Shown here one piece after another: positions 9,815-18,696 of a stretch of 64,000 nucleotides of DNA. The position numbers were made by a program, and so were the translations under genes. Numbering within the stretch: position 1 is the first letter of the stretch; each line of letters begins with the position of its first letter. The notes beneath the pieces are model-generated. The model was not told the origin of the DNA. It did no database searches and worked only from the letters and a program-made list of their open reading frames with translations. The stretch comes from Metabacillus arenae. Its GTDB lineage: Bacteria; Bacillota; Bacilli; Bacillales; Bacillaceae. The stretch lies in the NCBI RefSeq assembly GCF_014773385.1, contig NZ_JACXAI010000007.1, forward strand, positions 124,001 to 188,000, read 5' to 3'.

Positions 9815-10384
9815 CTATCCAAATATCCGGAAGCAGTTTATCACTTCGTATTTTGGCACACGATCTAAATGAGTTTGAAATAAAACAAATTCTTCTACTT
9901 GAAAACTAAGAGGTTGCCTCATGAGCTCCTCTTCTAACTGAACCTGGCGGGTGAACCCATTTTCTCCTTCCCACCCACGAGCTAACGTAATGTGCGGAGA
10001 AAATGGGCGTGGATCCAATTTAAAGCCGGCATCTATACACTCGCTGTATACTTTATTGTGTAAAAGATTAAGCTGCTCTGATCGAGTGATACCTGCAAAA
10101 AATATTCTCGGAGAATTCGATCTGCCGAAAGTTCCAGTATGAGTAATATTTAACGAAAAAGGGGCTAAATTGTTATCCCTAAGTTTCATCGAGCTAATAA
10201 GATTTTCTAAATGTTCAGGAGACTTCGGATGTCCTAAAAAGGCAAGCGTCAGATGAAGATCATCTTGGTGCACCCATTTTTTAAAGGGCAGATCATTTTT
10301 AAATAATTGCAACGTTTCAACTAATTTATTTCTTATTATTTTAGGCAGATGAATCCCCAAAAAATAGTGAGTTGATTGAGCCAT
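9815..10384 (-). CDS. thpR: RNA 2',3'-cyclic phosphodiesterase (2H family, YtlP)
   Basis: The 189-residue 2H phosphoesterase opens RNA 2',3'-cyclic phosphates. Both catalytic HxTx motifs are present: HLTLAFLG (about 45-52) and HITLARGW (about 132-139). The N-terminal HYFLGIHLP is typical. GGAG precedes the ATG by 7 bases. It sits between the Lrg pair and ytkP as a single gene in the opposite direction to ytkP. A role in RNA repair or turnover is known only biochemically for the family. Confidence 0.88.
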   Translation of the reverse strand: MAQSTHYFLGIHLPKIIRNKLVETLQLFKNDLPFKKWVHQDDLHLTLAFLGHPKSPEHLENLISSMKLRDNNLAPFSLNITHTGTFGRSNSPRIFFAGITRSEQLNLLHNKVYSECIDAGFKLDPRPFSPHITLARGWEGENGFTRQVQLEEELMRQPLSFQVEEFVLFQTHLDRVPKYEVINCFRIFG

Positions 10385-10745
10385 GTTAATCTCCTTATTC
10401 TCTAATCTAATTTTCCAATGGAAAACTGCCAGATTATGTAGTATCCTTTTATTTTATCAAATAGATCGATCGTTAACCAATTAGGGAAACCCTTCAAAAT
10501 AGTGTTTGCCGGGATGATAGGATTTTATAATTTATATCACACTCTTAATAGTCAATAAATCCACATTTCAGGCTTCAGAGGAAACAAAGTGATAGAAAGG
10601 GTAAACTGATTGTTAGGCTATTCCGATTGGTTCAAATGCCTCCGGGTTATCCCGCTTAGACACTGAAGAAAAATCCCACTGATGGAGATTCACATTATGA
10701 TAAAATGGATGCAAGTACAGTAAGAACAAAGAAGGAAGTGTTAGT
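10385..10745. other. Divergent spacer between thpR and ytkP
   Basis: About 360 bases with no gene. It should hold both promoters. A TATGATAAAAT stretch near 10698-10708, about 40 bases before the ytkP start, is a plausible -10 region. No riboswitch or repeat was recognised. Confidence 0.35.
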
Positions 10746-11678
10746 GTGCGCGTAGTTAACACCATGGCTGACTTAATAGGAGATACTCCTTTATTAAAAT
10801 TAAATCGGATGAAGCCGGAAGGCGGAGCTGATGTTTATTTAAAGCTGGAGTTTTTTAATCCAAGCGGAAGCGTAAAAGACCGTGCGGCCTATTTCATGAT
10901 AATTGAGGCAGAAAAACAAGGTCTTCTAACAAAAGGATCGACTATTATTGAGCCCACGAGCGGAAATACTGGAATTGGCCTTGCAATGAACGCTGCAGCA
11001 AAAGGTTATAAAGCTATCCTTGTCATGCCTGATACAATGACACAGGAACGAATCAATTTATTAAAAGCATATGGAGCTGATGTTGTATTAACACCTGGAG
11101 ATGAAAAAATGCCAGGTTCAATAAAAAAAGCAAAAGAGCTATTGAAAGAAATCCCAAAAAGCTTTATGCCCATGCAATTTGAAAATCACGCAAACCCTGA
11201 CGCTCACCGGCAAACAACAGCCATCGAAATCATCGAGTCGATGGAGGAAATTGGTAAGCCCCTTTCAGCGTTTGTTGCTGCATCAGGAACAGGCGGAACG
11301 ATTACCGGTACTGGCGAAACATTAAAAGAACATTTTCAAGATCTTACAGTCCACGTTGTAGAGCCGGCAGGCTCGCCAGTATTATCGGGCGGCAAGCCAG
11401 GCAAACACAAATTAGTTGGGACAAGTCCTGGCTTTATTCCAAGTATTTTAAACGAAGAAGTGTACGATGAAATCTTCAAAATTGAAGATGAAGAGGCATA
11501 TGAAGCTGCACGAAGGCTGGCCAGAGAAGAAGGCATTTTAGTAGGTCCCTCCTCAGGAGCAGCTTGCTATGCAGCAATACAAGTTGCAAAACGTTTGACT
11601 CAGGAGGATGTAGTCGTATGTATTGCCTGTGATACAGGTGAACGGTATTTATCAAGTGATTTATTTCAGTTTGGTTGA
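10746..11678 (+). CDS. ytkP: Cysteine synthase-like PLP enzyme (YtkP)
   Basis: The 310-residue fold-type II PLP enzyme is related to O-acetylserine sulfhydrylase. The PLP lysine lies in NPSGSVKDRAA (about 36-46), the substrate loop in EPTSGNTGIGLAM (about 65-77), and the phosphate loop in GTGGTITGTGE (about 176-186). Translation starts at a GTG after AAGGAAG. In B. subtilis ytkP is an extra cysK-like gene of uncertain physiological role, so sulfur assimilation is a family-level guess. A perfect terminator follows. Confidence 0.87.
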   Translation: MRVVNTMADLIGDTPLLKLNRMKPEGGADVYLKLEFFNPSGSVKDRAAYFMIIEAEKQGLLTKGSTIIEPTSGNTGIGLAMNAAAKGYKAILVMPDTMTQERINLLKAYGADVVLTPGDEKMPGSIKKAKELLKEIPKSFMPMQFENHANPDAHRQTTAIEIIESMEEIGKPLSAFVAASGTGGTITGTGETLKEHFQDLTVHVVEPAGSPVLSGGKPGKHKLVGTSPGFIPSILNEEVYDEIFKIEDEEAYEAARRLAREEGILVGPSSGAACYAAIQVAKRLTQEDVVVCIACDTGERYLSSDLFQFG

Positions 11679-11700
11679 TAAAAAGTATCTTAAAACACGT

Positions 11701-11730
11701 AAAACGCTTGGATGTTATCCAAGCGTTTTA
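11701..11730 (+). terminator. Terminator of ytkP
   Basis: AAAACGCTTGGAT and ATCCAAGCGTTTT form a perfect 13-bp stem with a 3-base loop. Confidence 0.8.
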
Positions 11731-11911
11731 GTGTGAAGAAAAAACGAAACTGCATTAGCTTTTGAAGAGTACGCCATTATAAACCAAAACAATTTTTTTA
11801 GAAGCAAACTACTTAGATTATCTGATTGGTTATACGGCACTCCGCCATCCTATAATTGAGGTTGTTTAAACACTGATTTCCGAGCTTTATTCTTTATTAA
11901 TAGTTTTCTTG

Positions 11912-13066
11912 TTAAATCCCGTACTGATTTTGCAAACAATTTCTACCAGTAATCGAGGCAGCTGCCTCGATTACATCCTCTACAATTACTCTTGAAGCAT
12001 ACGGACTATATAGCTCCTTTATGCTCTCCTTCATTTCAAATAGTTTTTGTTTATCTTTAAGAACGTGAAGAACTGCATCCTTTATCTCTTCCTGCCGGTT
12101 TACGATAATCGCAGAATTTTGTTCTTCGAAAAATAGGGCGTTTTCTTTCTCCTGGCCTGGTACCGGCTTATATAACATAACGGGTACTCCAAGTGCTGTA
12201 GCCTCTGATAATGTGATGCCTCCCGGTTTTGTAATCATACAAGAAGAGATTCGAAATAATTCATCCATTTGCTCAATATACCCTAAAGGAATAATGGTTT
12301 CAGGATATTTTGCAGCAATCGGCTCTAATTTCTTTTTTAGTTCATGATTGTTGCCGCAGCAGACTACTACTTGCAGGTTGGGTTCGTTTAGAAATGATTC
12401 ACATAGGCCCTTTACATTCTTTAATACACCATGTGCACCAGCCATGATCAAAACAACTTCTTTGCTTCGGTCTATTTTATATTTTTCAAATAAATTGTCT
12501 GAAACATAGGGCTTCTCAAATCGCGAACGAATTGGGATGCCAGTTACCTTTACTTGGTCTGGATGAGTCCCAAGCTCAACAAGCTTCTTTTTAACGTTAG
12601 GACTTGCCACATAGTATTTATCGATATTGTCATGCACCCAAATTTTGTGCAAACAAAAATCGGTGACAACATTAAACGTTGGAATGACTTTGCCTGTTCT
12701 GTTTCTATACTCAGGCACCACAATCATCGGAAAGGTATTAATAATGATATCAGGCTTCTCGGTTTGGATTAGCTCCTCAAGTCTTTTGCTGCCTAACTTG
12801 AAATAAATATTCATAAACCGCTTATTGTATATTTTATCAACGCCGTAATAGAAAAGTTTGTAAAACTGTTTCCCGACAGAAAAGCTTTTAATATATAGAA
12901 ACTTGGTAATCTTTGAAATGATTGGGTGTGATTCATTATAAAGCTCTGAGATCACTACCTTGTTAAAATCTAGATTTTCAAATTCCTGCTTCAAGGTTTT
13001 CGCAACCTGGAAGTGACCGTTTCCATATTTTTCTGTTAAAATTAATATTTTCAAATCAGATTTCAA
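11912..13066 (-). CDS. ugtP: Processive diacylglycerol beta-glucosyltransferase
   Basis: UgtP adds glucose from UDP-glucose to diacylglycerol, giving the glucolipids that anchor lipoteichoic acid. It belongs to the GT28/MGDG-synthase family. The N-terminal motif ILTEKYGNGHFQVAKTL (about 8-24) is the family signature, and the C-terminal donor site contains TKPGGITLSEATALGVPV (about 290-307). At 384 residues it matches the known size. I chose the TTG at 13066 because AAGGAG lies 11 bases upstream; the frame stays open for 13 more codons without homologous sequence. It acts at the inner face of the membrane. Confidence 0.88.
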   Translation of the reverse strand: MKSDLKILILTEKYGNGHFQVAKTLKQEFENLDFNKVVISELYNESHPIISKITKFLYIKSFSVGKQFYKLFYYGVDKIYNKRFMNIYFKLGSKRLEELIQTEKPDIIINTFPMIVVPEYRNRTGKVIPTFNVVTDFCLHKIWVHDNIDKYYVASPNVKKKLVELGTHPDQVKVTGIPIRSRFEKPYVSDNLFEKYKIDRSKEVVLIMAGAHGVLKNVKGLCESFLNEPNLQVVVCCGNNHELKKKLEPIAAKYPETIIPLGYIEQMDELFRISSCMITKPGGITLSEATALGVPVMLYKPVPGQEKENALFFEEQNSAIIVNRQEEIKDAVLHVLKDKQKLFEMKESIKELYSPYASRVIVEDVIEAAASITGRNCLQNQYGI

Positions 13067-13475
13067 TCGTCTCAACGCTCCTTGTGATGAACAAATAATG
13101 CACAATGATATGAATGCAGATTAGACGGTTCGGGAATGAAATGAATGATGTCATATTAAGCATAAAAAAATATAAATCCACAATAGAATATTGTACACGA
13201 TTATGCTTGATGTTGATAGACTTTTAGGACATTTATACTTTTTTATCCATATAAAATGTTCATTTTCTTACCTTATTTTGCTTAGAATTTCTAACTTACC
13301 AAAAGGCGTTTTCTTTAGGATAAAGAAAGTCGCCTTTGTTGTCCAGAAATAGCAATGTAATGCTGCCATCTTCACATTATCTCGAAACATTAATTTGAGG
13401 CTATACAATAGTGAATAAAACCTCTGTTCCTCGGGCAAAAACATCCATAAATTACCTTACTTGCAAAATACACTT
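13067..13475. other. Spacer between ytjP and ugtP with a hairpin
   Basis: No gene seen. A strong hairpin lies at about 13303-13338: AAAGGCG pairs with CGCCTTT and the inner TTTCTTT with AAAGAAA. It may end transcription from the ytjP side. Another TA-rich region precedes ugtP. Confidence 0.5.
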
Positions 13476-14870
13476 CTATTTGGCGAGTTCGTAAATCGCT
13501 TGTGCATATATCGCTGTTGCTTTTACTAAATCATCAATTACAATATATTCATCTTTTTGATGGGCTACATCTGGCCTCTCTGGAAAAAGCGGACCAAATG
13601 CGACTCCAGCCTCAAGTGACCTTGCATAGGTTCCGCCGCCAATTGATAATAGTTTTGCTTTATCTCCTGTTTGTTCTTCATAAACTTTTTGCAGCGTTTT
13701 TATAAGAGAATGGTTCTGATCCACATGGTGAGGCTTTGAATCGTTAAATGAAGTCAATTCAAAGTACTCGATTTTTTCTAAAATTGCTTTTATTTTAGAC
13801 GAATCACCTTTTACAGGATAACGAATATTAATCCCCAGCTCGCCGCCATTTACCTTCTCATAGTTCATAATTCCGACATTTAACGTTAGTTCTCCTGTAA
13901 TATCATCTTCGCATGAGACCCCAACTTTCTTACCCCTAGTGTCATCAATGAAGAGATCCGCTAATTGATTTATAAATGCTTGTGCTGCATCATCAAGCTG
14001 CTCACGTTCAAGAAAAGCCGCTAATAAGAGTCCGGCATTTTTTCCATTGTTAGGTTCCATTGCATGTGCTGAAGCTCCTTCAAGGGTAAGCTTCAGCTTG
14101 GTCCCTTCGATATCCGCTTTCCCTTTTAGTTTCATTTCAGATAAGTAGGATTCAAAATTAGTTTTAATGGCGTTCAAATTCGTTCCTTCACATCGTGCTT
14201 GGGCAAAATCTGGTACCATATTTAAACGCCTTCCCGATTGAAACTGAGTTAAAATATACCCTGTTGATTCTGTATATGTATGTGTAGGAATATAACGTAA
14301 CTTAGCGTCAATTATCCCTTTTTCTGCATAGATAATTGGAAAATCAGCATCTGGGGCGAATCCAATTGTGGGCATTTCTTCATGCTTAAAGTAATGATCA
14401 ACACATCTCCAATCACTTTCTTCATCAGTTCCGATAATAATGCGGACACGTTTGTTCAAGGAAAGACCCATTTCCTTGACAATTTTCATTGCATAATAAG
14501 CGGCCATAGTTGGACCCTTATCATCTATAGCTCCTCTTGCATACAAGTTCCCTTCTCTAATTTCAGCTCCATACGGATCACTGCTCCAGCCATCTCCTTC
14601 AGGAACAACATCCACATGACATAACACACCAACTAACTCTTCACCCTGGCCCATTTCAATATGCCCGGCATACCCATCAACATTTTTGACCGCAAAGCCC
14701 TCTTCTTCACCTTTTTGCAATAGAAATTCCAATGCTTCCTGAATCCCTTTACCAAATGGAGCACCATGAGATGAATCGTTCTCATCAAGAACGCTCTTAA
14801 TTTGCAAAAATGCATGAGTGTCCTTTAATAATTGCTCTTTCCTTATTAACACTTCATCCATCCACTTCAT
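13476..14870 (-). CDS. ytjP: Zinc dipeptidase of the M20/PepV family (YtjP)
   Basis: The 464-residue protein is a two-zinc M20 peptidase. Visible ligands and catalytic acids are HVD in GVLCHVDVVPEGDGW (about 86), the bridging aspartate in YARGAIDDKGPT (about 119), and the EE pair in GTDEESDW (about 153). The lid domain carries SAHAMEPNNGKNA (about 268). The family (PepV, Sapep) removes N-terminal residues from dipeptides. It is cytoplasmic and ends in DLVKATAIYAQAIYELAK. An AGGTGACAGG site precedes the ATG. Confidence 0.9.
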   Translation of the reverse strand: MKWMDEVLIRKEQLLKDTHAFLQIKSVLDENDSSHGAPFGKGIQEALEFLLQKGEEEGFAVKNVDGYAGHIEMGQGEELVGVLCHVDVVPEGDGWSSDPYGAEIREGNLYARGAIDDKGPTMAAYYAMKIVKEMGLSLNKRVRIIIGTDEESDWRCVDHYFKHEEMPTIGFAPDADFPIIYAEKGIIDAKLRYIPTHTYTESTGYILTQFQSGRRLNMVPDFAQARCEGTNLNAIKTNFESYLSEMKLKGKADIEGTKLKLTLEGASAHAMEPNNGKNAGLLLAAFLEREQLDDAAQAFINQLADLFIDDTRGKKVGVSCEDDITGELTLNVGIMNYEKVNGGELGINIRYPVKGDSSKIKAILEKIEYFELTSFNDSKPHHVDQNHSLIKTLQKVYEEQTGDKAKLLSIGGGTYARSLEAGVAFGPLFPERPDVAHQKDEYIVIDDLVKATAIYAQAIYELAK

Positions 14871-14980
14871 CCTGTCACCTGCTTCTATTTATGTATGAAT
14901 ATTTGTCTTCTTTATAAAGATAACAAATAAAGAGCGAGAGACCAAAATTCTATCTAGAAGTCCCGTTAAATTAGTACTAT

Positions 14981-15148
14981 TCAATATAAAAACACTTCAA
15001 CAATCGTACTAACGGCTGCCATAAAGCTTACTAAGAAAACAGAGGTATAAATAAGTTGACCCTTTTCGACTTCAAAATGGATATCCTTTATTTTTTGGTC
15101 TCCTTCAGAATATCCTGCTTGAGTAATTTTTACAGCCAAAACGCTCAT
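14981..15148 (-). pseudogene. Deletion relic joining the start of ythP to the end of an ABC permease gene (ythQ)
   Basis: A 55-codon frame with a good site (GAGAGGGGTGAG) starts MSVLAVKITQAGYSEGDQ and KIKDIHFEVEKGQLI, the normal first strands of an ABC ATPase just before the Walker A loop. The Walker A loop is missing; the frame goes straight into YTSVFLVSFMAAVSTIVEVFLY and stops, which looks like the last membrane helix of a permease. In B. subtilis ythP (ATPase) and ythQ (permease) stand next to ytjP at this place. The simplest reading is one in-frame deletion of about 1.8 kb. The product cannot bind ATP. Confidence 0.7.
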
Positions 15149-15619
15149 TTACTCACCCCTCTCTTACATAACGATTTTGCAAGAAAAAAGTTTCATTGAA
15201 AATGAAATCGTAATTCATGGAGATTTCGGAGCAAATCATGAGCAATTGAAGAAGTCCATTGTCATTCACCAATTAAGGCAGAGCTCTGATCAATTTCTTT
15301 CGTCAACCATAAAGGTGAAGCGTTACATACTGCTAAAAGTGCGATAGAAATAAAAAACTTGACACAATTACTCATACTATTCAGAATAAAGTACATATAG
15401 TAATATGTGAAATGGATTACACAATGGAGGTAATGAGATTACAAATATGTAAAATTTGTGTAAAATTGACGTTTTTCGTGGAATTCCCTGTTTATTTTCG
15501 TGTAAACTATTGGTGTAGCGTTTAATATATTTAAATGCAACTTAATAACATCAGAGATACAAGCATCGAATGTTGTAGTAGGCTTTGCTCAAGTGATCAA
15601 ACCGATAAGGAGTGGTTTT
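15149..15619. other. Spacer upstream of ytzE with a short open stretch
   Basis: About 470 bases. An unbroken frame on the plus strand at about 15165-15345 (reads ...SFIENEIVIHGDFGANHE...) has no start with a ribosome-binding site and no family I recognise; it may be a gene relic. A TTGACG hexamer at 15467-15472 followed 17 bases later by TGTTTA could be the ytzE promoter. Confidence 0.35.
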
Positions 15620-15841
15620 TTGAAACCTTCGACAAACCGTATGCTAACGAGAATCAAATCTGTCTACATGTTTATCCAAGAAAAAGGGACTGTTACAACC
15701 CAACAGCTCGTTGATGAATTTGGAATAACACCCAGAACGATTCAACGTGATCTCAATGTGTTAGCATATAACGATTTGGTACAAAGTCCGAGCAGAGGAA
15801 AGTGGAAAACTACAAGGAAAAAGGTTAAAATGACCTCCTAA
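15620..15841 (+). CDS. ytzE: Small DeoR-type helix-turn-helix regulator YtzE
   Basis: The protein has 73 residues, nearly all of them a DeoR-family winged helix: TRIKSVYMFIQEKGTVTTQQ then LVDEFGITPRTIQRDLNVL (recognition helix about residues 36-48). There is no sugar-phosphate-binding domain, so it is a stand-alone DNA-binding domain, as in other bacilli. The TTG at 15620 is chosen because AAGGAG (15607-15612) lies 7 bases upstream. Targets are unknown. Confidence 0.85.
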   Translation: MKPSTNRMLTRIKSVYMFIQEKGTVTTQQLVDEFGITPRTIQRDLNVLAYNDLVQSPSRGKWKTTRKKVKMTS

Positions 15842-15868
15842 AGTTTCAATTAATTACCTAATATACAT

Positions 15869-15895
15869 AAAGAGGACTGTAAGCCAGTCCTCTTT
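15869..15895. terminator. Bidirectional terminator between ytzE and the pseudouridine synthase gene
   Basis: AAAGAGGACT pairs perfectly with AGTCCTCTTT around a 7-base loop. It serves both convergent genes. Confidence 0.8.
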
Positions 15896-15896
15896 A

Positions 15897-16622
15897 TTAA
15901 GTGTTAAATTGTTCGGAGTTCCTCAATATATCTACTTCTTCATCAGTTAGCTCCCTGTACTCTCCCAGTTCAAGATCTTCATGAAGAACTAAATTACCCA
16001 TGCTGATCCTTTTTAAATAGACAACTTTTTTTCTTACTGCCTCAAACATTCGTTTTACCTGATGATATTTTCCCTCTGAAATCGTCACTTCAATTTCTGA
16101 CTGGTTCTCCCCTTTTAAAATCTTTAAGATCGCTGGCTTTGTCATATATCCGTCATCAAGTAGGACACCTTCTTTAAAAGCTTTGACATCAGAATCGGTT
16201 ACAAGTCCATCAATGATAGCAAAATACGTTTTTGGAACATGTTTTTTTGGTGAAAGCAGTTGATGGGCAAGCTGACCATCATTTGTTAAGAGCAACAACC
16301 CTTCCGTGTCTTTGTCCAGCCTCCCGACAGGAAAAGGCTTTAATACAGCGTCTTCAGGCTCAAGGATATCAAGCACTGTTTGCTGTGTTGCATCCTCTGT
16401 TGCAGATATATATCCAGGCGGCTTATTCATCATTAAATAAACAAATTCTTTATATCTGACAATTTCTCCATAAACGGTTACTATATGTCCGCTGGGATCC
16501 ACTTGTTTCTTAGCATCCTTAATAACGGTTTCATCAACTTTCACCGCACCAGATTTCAACAGCTTTTTTACCTCTTTACGGGTGCCATACCCAGTATTCG
16601 ACAGTAATTTATCAATTCTCAT
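15897..16622 (-). CDS. ytzG: RsuA-family ribosomal pseudouridine synthase (YtzG)
   Basis: It converts uridine to pseudouridine in rRNA. The 241-residue protein has an N-terminal S4 RNA-binding domain (MRIDKLLSNTGYGTRKEVKKLLKSG, about 1-48) and the RsuA catalytic core. The catalytic aspartate is in PVGRLDKDTEGLLLLTNDG (about 97-115). The late motif EGKYHQVKRMFEAV (about 185-198) is also typical. RsuA enzymes usually act on U516 of 16S rRNA; the exact site here is inferred. The gene is separated from the flippase gene upstream of it by a family-1 repeat. Confidence 0.88.
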   Translation of the reverse strand: MRIDKLLSNTGYGTRKEVKKLLKSGAVKVDETVIKDAKKQVDPSGHIVTVYGEIVRYKEFVYLMMNKPPGYISATEDATQQTVLDILEPEDAVLKPFPVGRLDKDTEGLLLLTNDGQLAHQLLSPKKHVPKTYFAIIDGLVTDSDVKAFKEGVLLDDGYMTKPAILKILKGENQSEIEVTISEGKYHQVKRMFEAVRKKVVYLKRISMGNLVLHEDLELGEYRELTDEEVDILRNSEQFNT

Positions 16623-16694
16623 AAACTCAGACCTTTCTTTTTAGAAAGAATTTTTCATTAACACAAAACGGAGGATGTATTAAAGCCCCAGTCC

Positions 16695-16862
16695 AACTAA
16701 AAGCGAACCGCTTATTAGCAGCAGGCACTCGGGTGAGCCGTCTGGAAGGTTGTTATTTAACGTTCTTGCCGGATTGGCCCTGAGACCTAAGAGCCGATGG
16801 CACTCGAAGCTGGATAATGATATCACTCTTTATCACGTTAATACTTTACTTAAATTTTCTTA
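16695..16862 (+). repeat. Family-1 dispersed stem-loop repeat, copy E
   Basis: Contains GGAAGGTTGTTATTTAACGTTC (apical hairpin), GGATTGGCCCTGAGACCTAA, GAGCCGATGGC and the tail ATCACGTTAATACTTTACTT with TTTTCTTA. The first 30 bases are diverged. It lies between the flippase and pseudouridine synthase genes. Confidence 0.75.
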
Positions 16863-16884
16863 ACTGGCTAGAAAAAAAGAAAGG

Positions 16885-18510
16885 CTATGAGGCAGCCTTC
16901 CTTCTTTTAAAAAATCGTGAAAAGCGATCTCCAAACAGTCTTTCTATTAAATGCGACCGATAAGCTAAATAAAGGTAAGCAATTGCACCTGCACCTATCG
17001 CAACTAGGAGTATAATGGCTGACTGAAGACGCCCATCTTGATATTGAATGAAAATTCCAAGAATCGAATGAGTAACAGATACAAGTAATCCCATAAATAA
17101 AGCAAGAATAGCCATAAATATTGAACGCTTAAAAAACCTTTTGAATTGATATTTAGCATGTTTTTTTATCATCGCAAAGCTGTATATAATAGAGCCGATA
17201 AATCCTATAGCAGTTGCAAGGATCGAGCCTGCCCCTTGAAACATTGTGATTAATGGAGCATTTAGGGAAAGCTTTAATAATATCCCAAAAAGCAAGCAAA
17301 AAACAGCCAGCTTTTGTTTGTTAATCCCTTGCAGGATAGCAGCAGAGACAGTAAAAAAGGAAAATAGCAACGCTACAGGAGCGTACAATTGCAGCAAGCT
17401 TACACCTTCTTCTTTATATTCGAAGAAAAGGGTGTAAGCCGGTCCAGCGAGAACAATTAATCCTACTACTGCAGGAAGCACAAAGAACATAATGATTTGC
17501 AGAGCCTGATCAATATAATGATTGACAAGCTTCAGATTCCTTTTTGTAAAGGATTTTGTAATTGTTGGAACCAAAGTTAAGCCAAAAGCAGTTGCCAATG
17601 AAACTGGAATCATGATCAGCTTTGGAATATAAAAAACAACAATTGAAAACAGTGAAACTGCCTTATCCCCATGACCTCCGTCTATCATGGCTTTATTAAA
17701 TGTATTTGTATCAATGTAATTATAAATTGGAATGGCAAGTCCCACAAATACAAACGGACCCGCATATTTAAACAGTTCTTTAAACATTGTTCCTAAACTT
17801 TGACTTTCCGATGGAACAACATTTTCTCTCATCGCCAGCAGAGAATCTTTTCTCTTGACCCAATACATGATCAAAACAATAAGACCTCCCATTGCCCCAA
17901 CAAATGCTGCAAAGGTAGCATAGCCGACAGCCGTTACAAAGTCTCCGTTAAACACGTTTATAATTAGATATACGGAGACAAGGAGAAAAACAATCCGAAC
18001 AATTTGCTCAATCACTTGTGATACAGCAGTTGGACCCATCGATTGATGCCCCTGAAAAAAGCCGCGGATCAGGCTCATAATCGGAACAACGATAAGAGCC
18101 AAGCTGACCATCCTGATCACAGCAATAACGTCCTCTAGACTAATCCCTGATAGCTGCTTCTCACTTAAGGCTGACTGGGCAAAACTGGGCGCAAGGAAAT
18201 AGAGAGCAATAAAAGCCGCGAACCCTGTAATGAGCATGACAAACATTCCGGCTTTAAAAATCCTCCGACTCGTTTGATAATCCCCCATTGAGTTATATTT
18301 TGAAACATATTTCGAAACAGCCATCGGAAGGCCGGCTGTTGCTATACTTAAGAATATTGTATATTGGGCATACCCCATCTGAAACAAGGTTCCTCCTGTT
18401 TCACCGAGCATTGCATAGAAAGGAATAACATAAATCATTCCTAAAAATCTAGATATGTATGTACCTAACGTTAAGACGAAGGTACCTCTTAACAAGTTGT
18501 TATTTGACAT
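16885..18510 (-). CDS. ytgP: MurJ-like polysaccharide/lipid II flippase (YtgP)
   Basis: The 541-residue integral membrane protein of the MOP (MviN/RfbX) superfamily has about 14 predicted helices. It starts LLRGTFVLTLGTYISRFLGMIYVIPFYAML, typical of the family. B. subtilis YtgP (also called MurJ) flips lipid-linked cell-wall precursors across the membrane and is redundant with Amj; the same job is inferred here from length and place. Basic loops (KRKDSLLAMREN, TKSFTKRN) lie between helices. GGTGAT precedes the ATG. A hairpin (AAGGCT/AGCCTT) with a U run overlaps its end. Confidence 0.87.
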   Translation of the reverse strand: MSNNNLLRGTFVLTLGTYISRFLGMIYVIPFYAMLGETGGTLFQMGYAQYTIFLSIATAGLPMAVSKYVSKYNSMGDYQTSRRIFKAGMFVMLITGFAAFIALYFLAPSFAQSALSEKQLSGISLEDVIAVIRMVSLALIVVPIMSLIRGFFQGHQSMGPTAVSQVIEQIVRIVFLLVSVYLIINVFNGDFVTAVGYATFAAFVGAMGGLIVLIMYWVKRKDSLLAMRENVVPSESQSLGTMFKELFKYAGPFVFVGLAIPIYNYIDTNTFNKAMIDGGHGDKAVSLFSIVVFYIPKLIMIPVSLATAFGLTLVPTITKSFTKRNLKLVNHYIDQALQIIMFFVLPAVVGLIVLAGPAYTLFFEYKEEGVSLLQLYAPVALLFSFFTVSAAILQGINKQKLAVFCLLFGILLKLSLNAPLITMFQGAGSILATAIGFIGSIIYSFAMIKKHAKYQFKRFFKRSIFMAILALFMGLLVSVTHSILGIFIQYQDGRLQSAIILLVAIGAGAIAYLYLAYRSHLIERLFGDRFSRFFKRRKAAS

Positions 18511-18696
18511 TTTTTAATCACCATTTCTCAGTGAAGATTCAACTTAACCATTTTAACACAATCCATACCCAAGTCGATATAATTGTATACTTCTTTGCAA
18601 AGTCAAGAATGCTGAACAGTATTTTCTCTTTTTTTGTGATTCGGCTATAATGAAAAGAATGAATAGCAGATATGTGATAGAAAGTAGTGAATCAAC

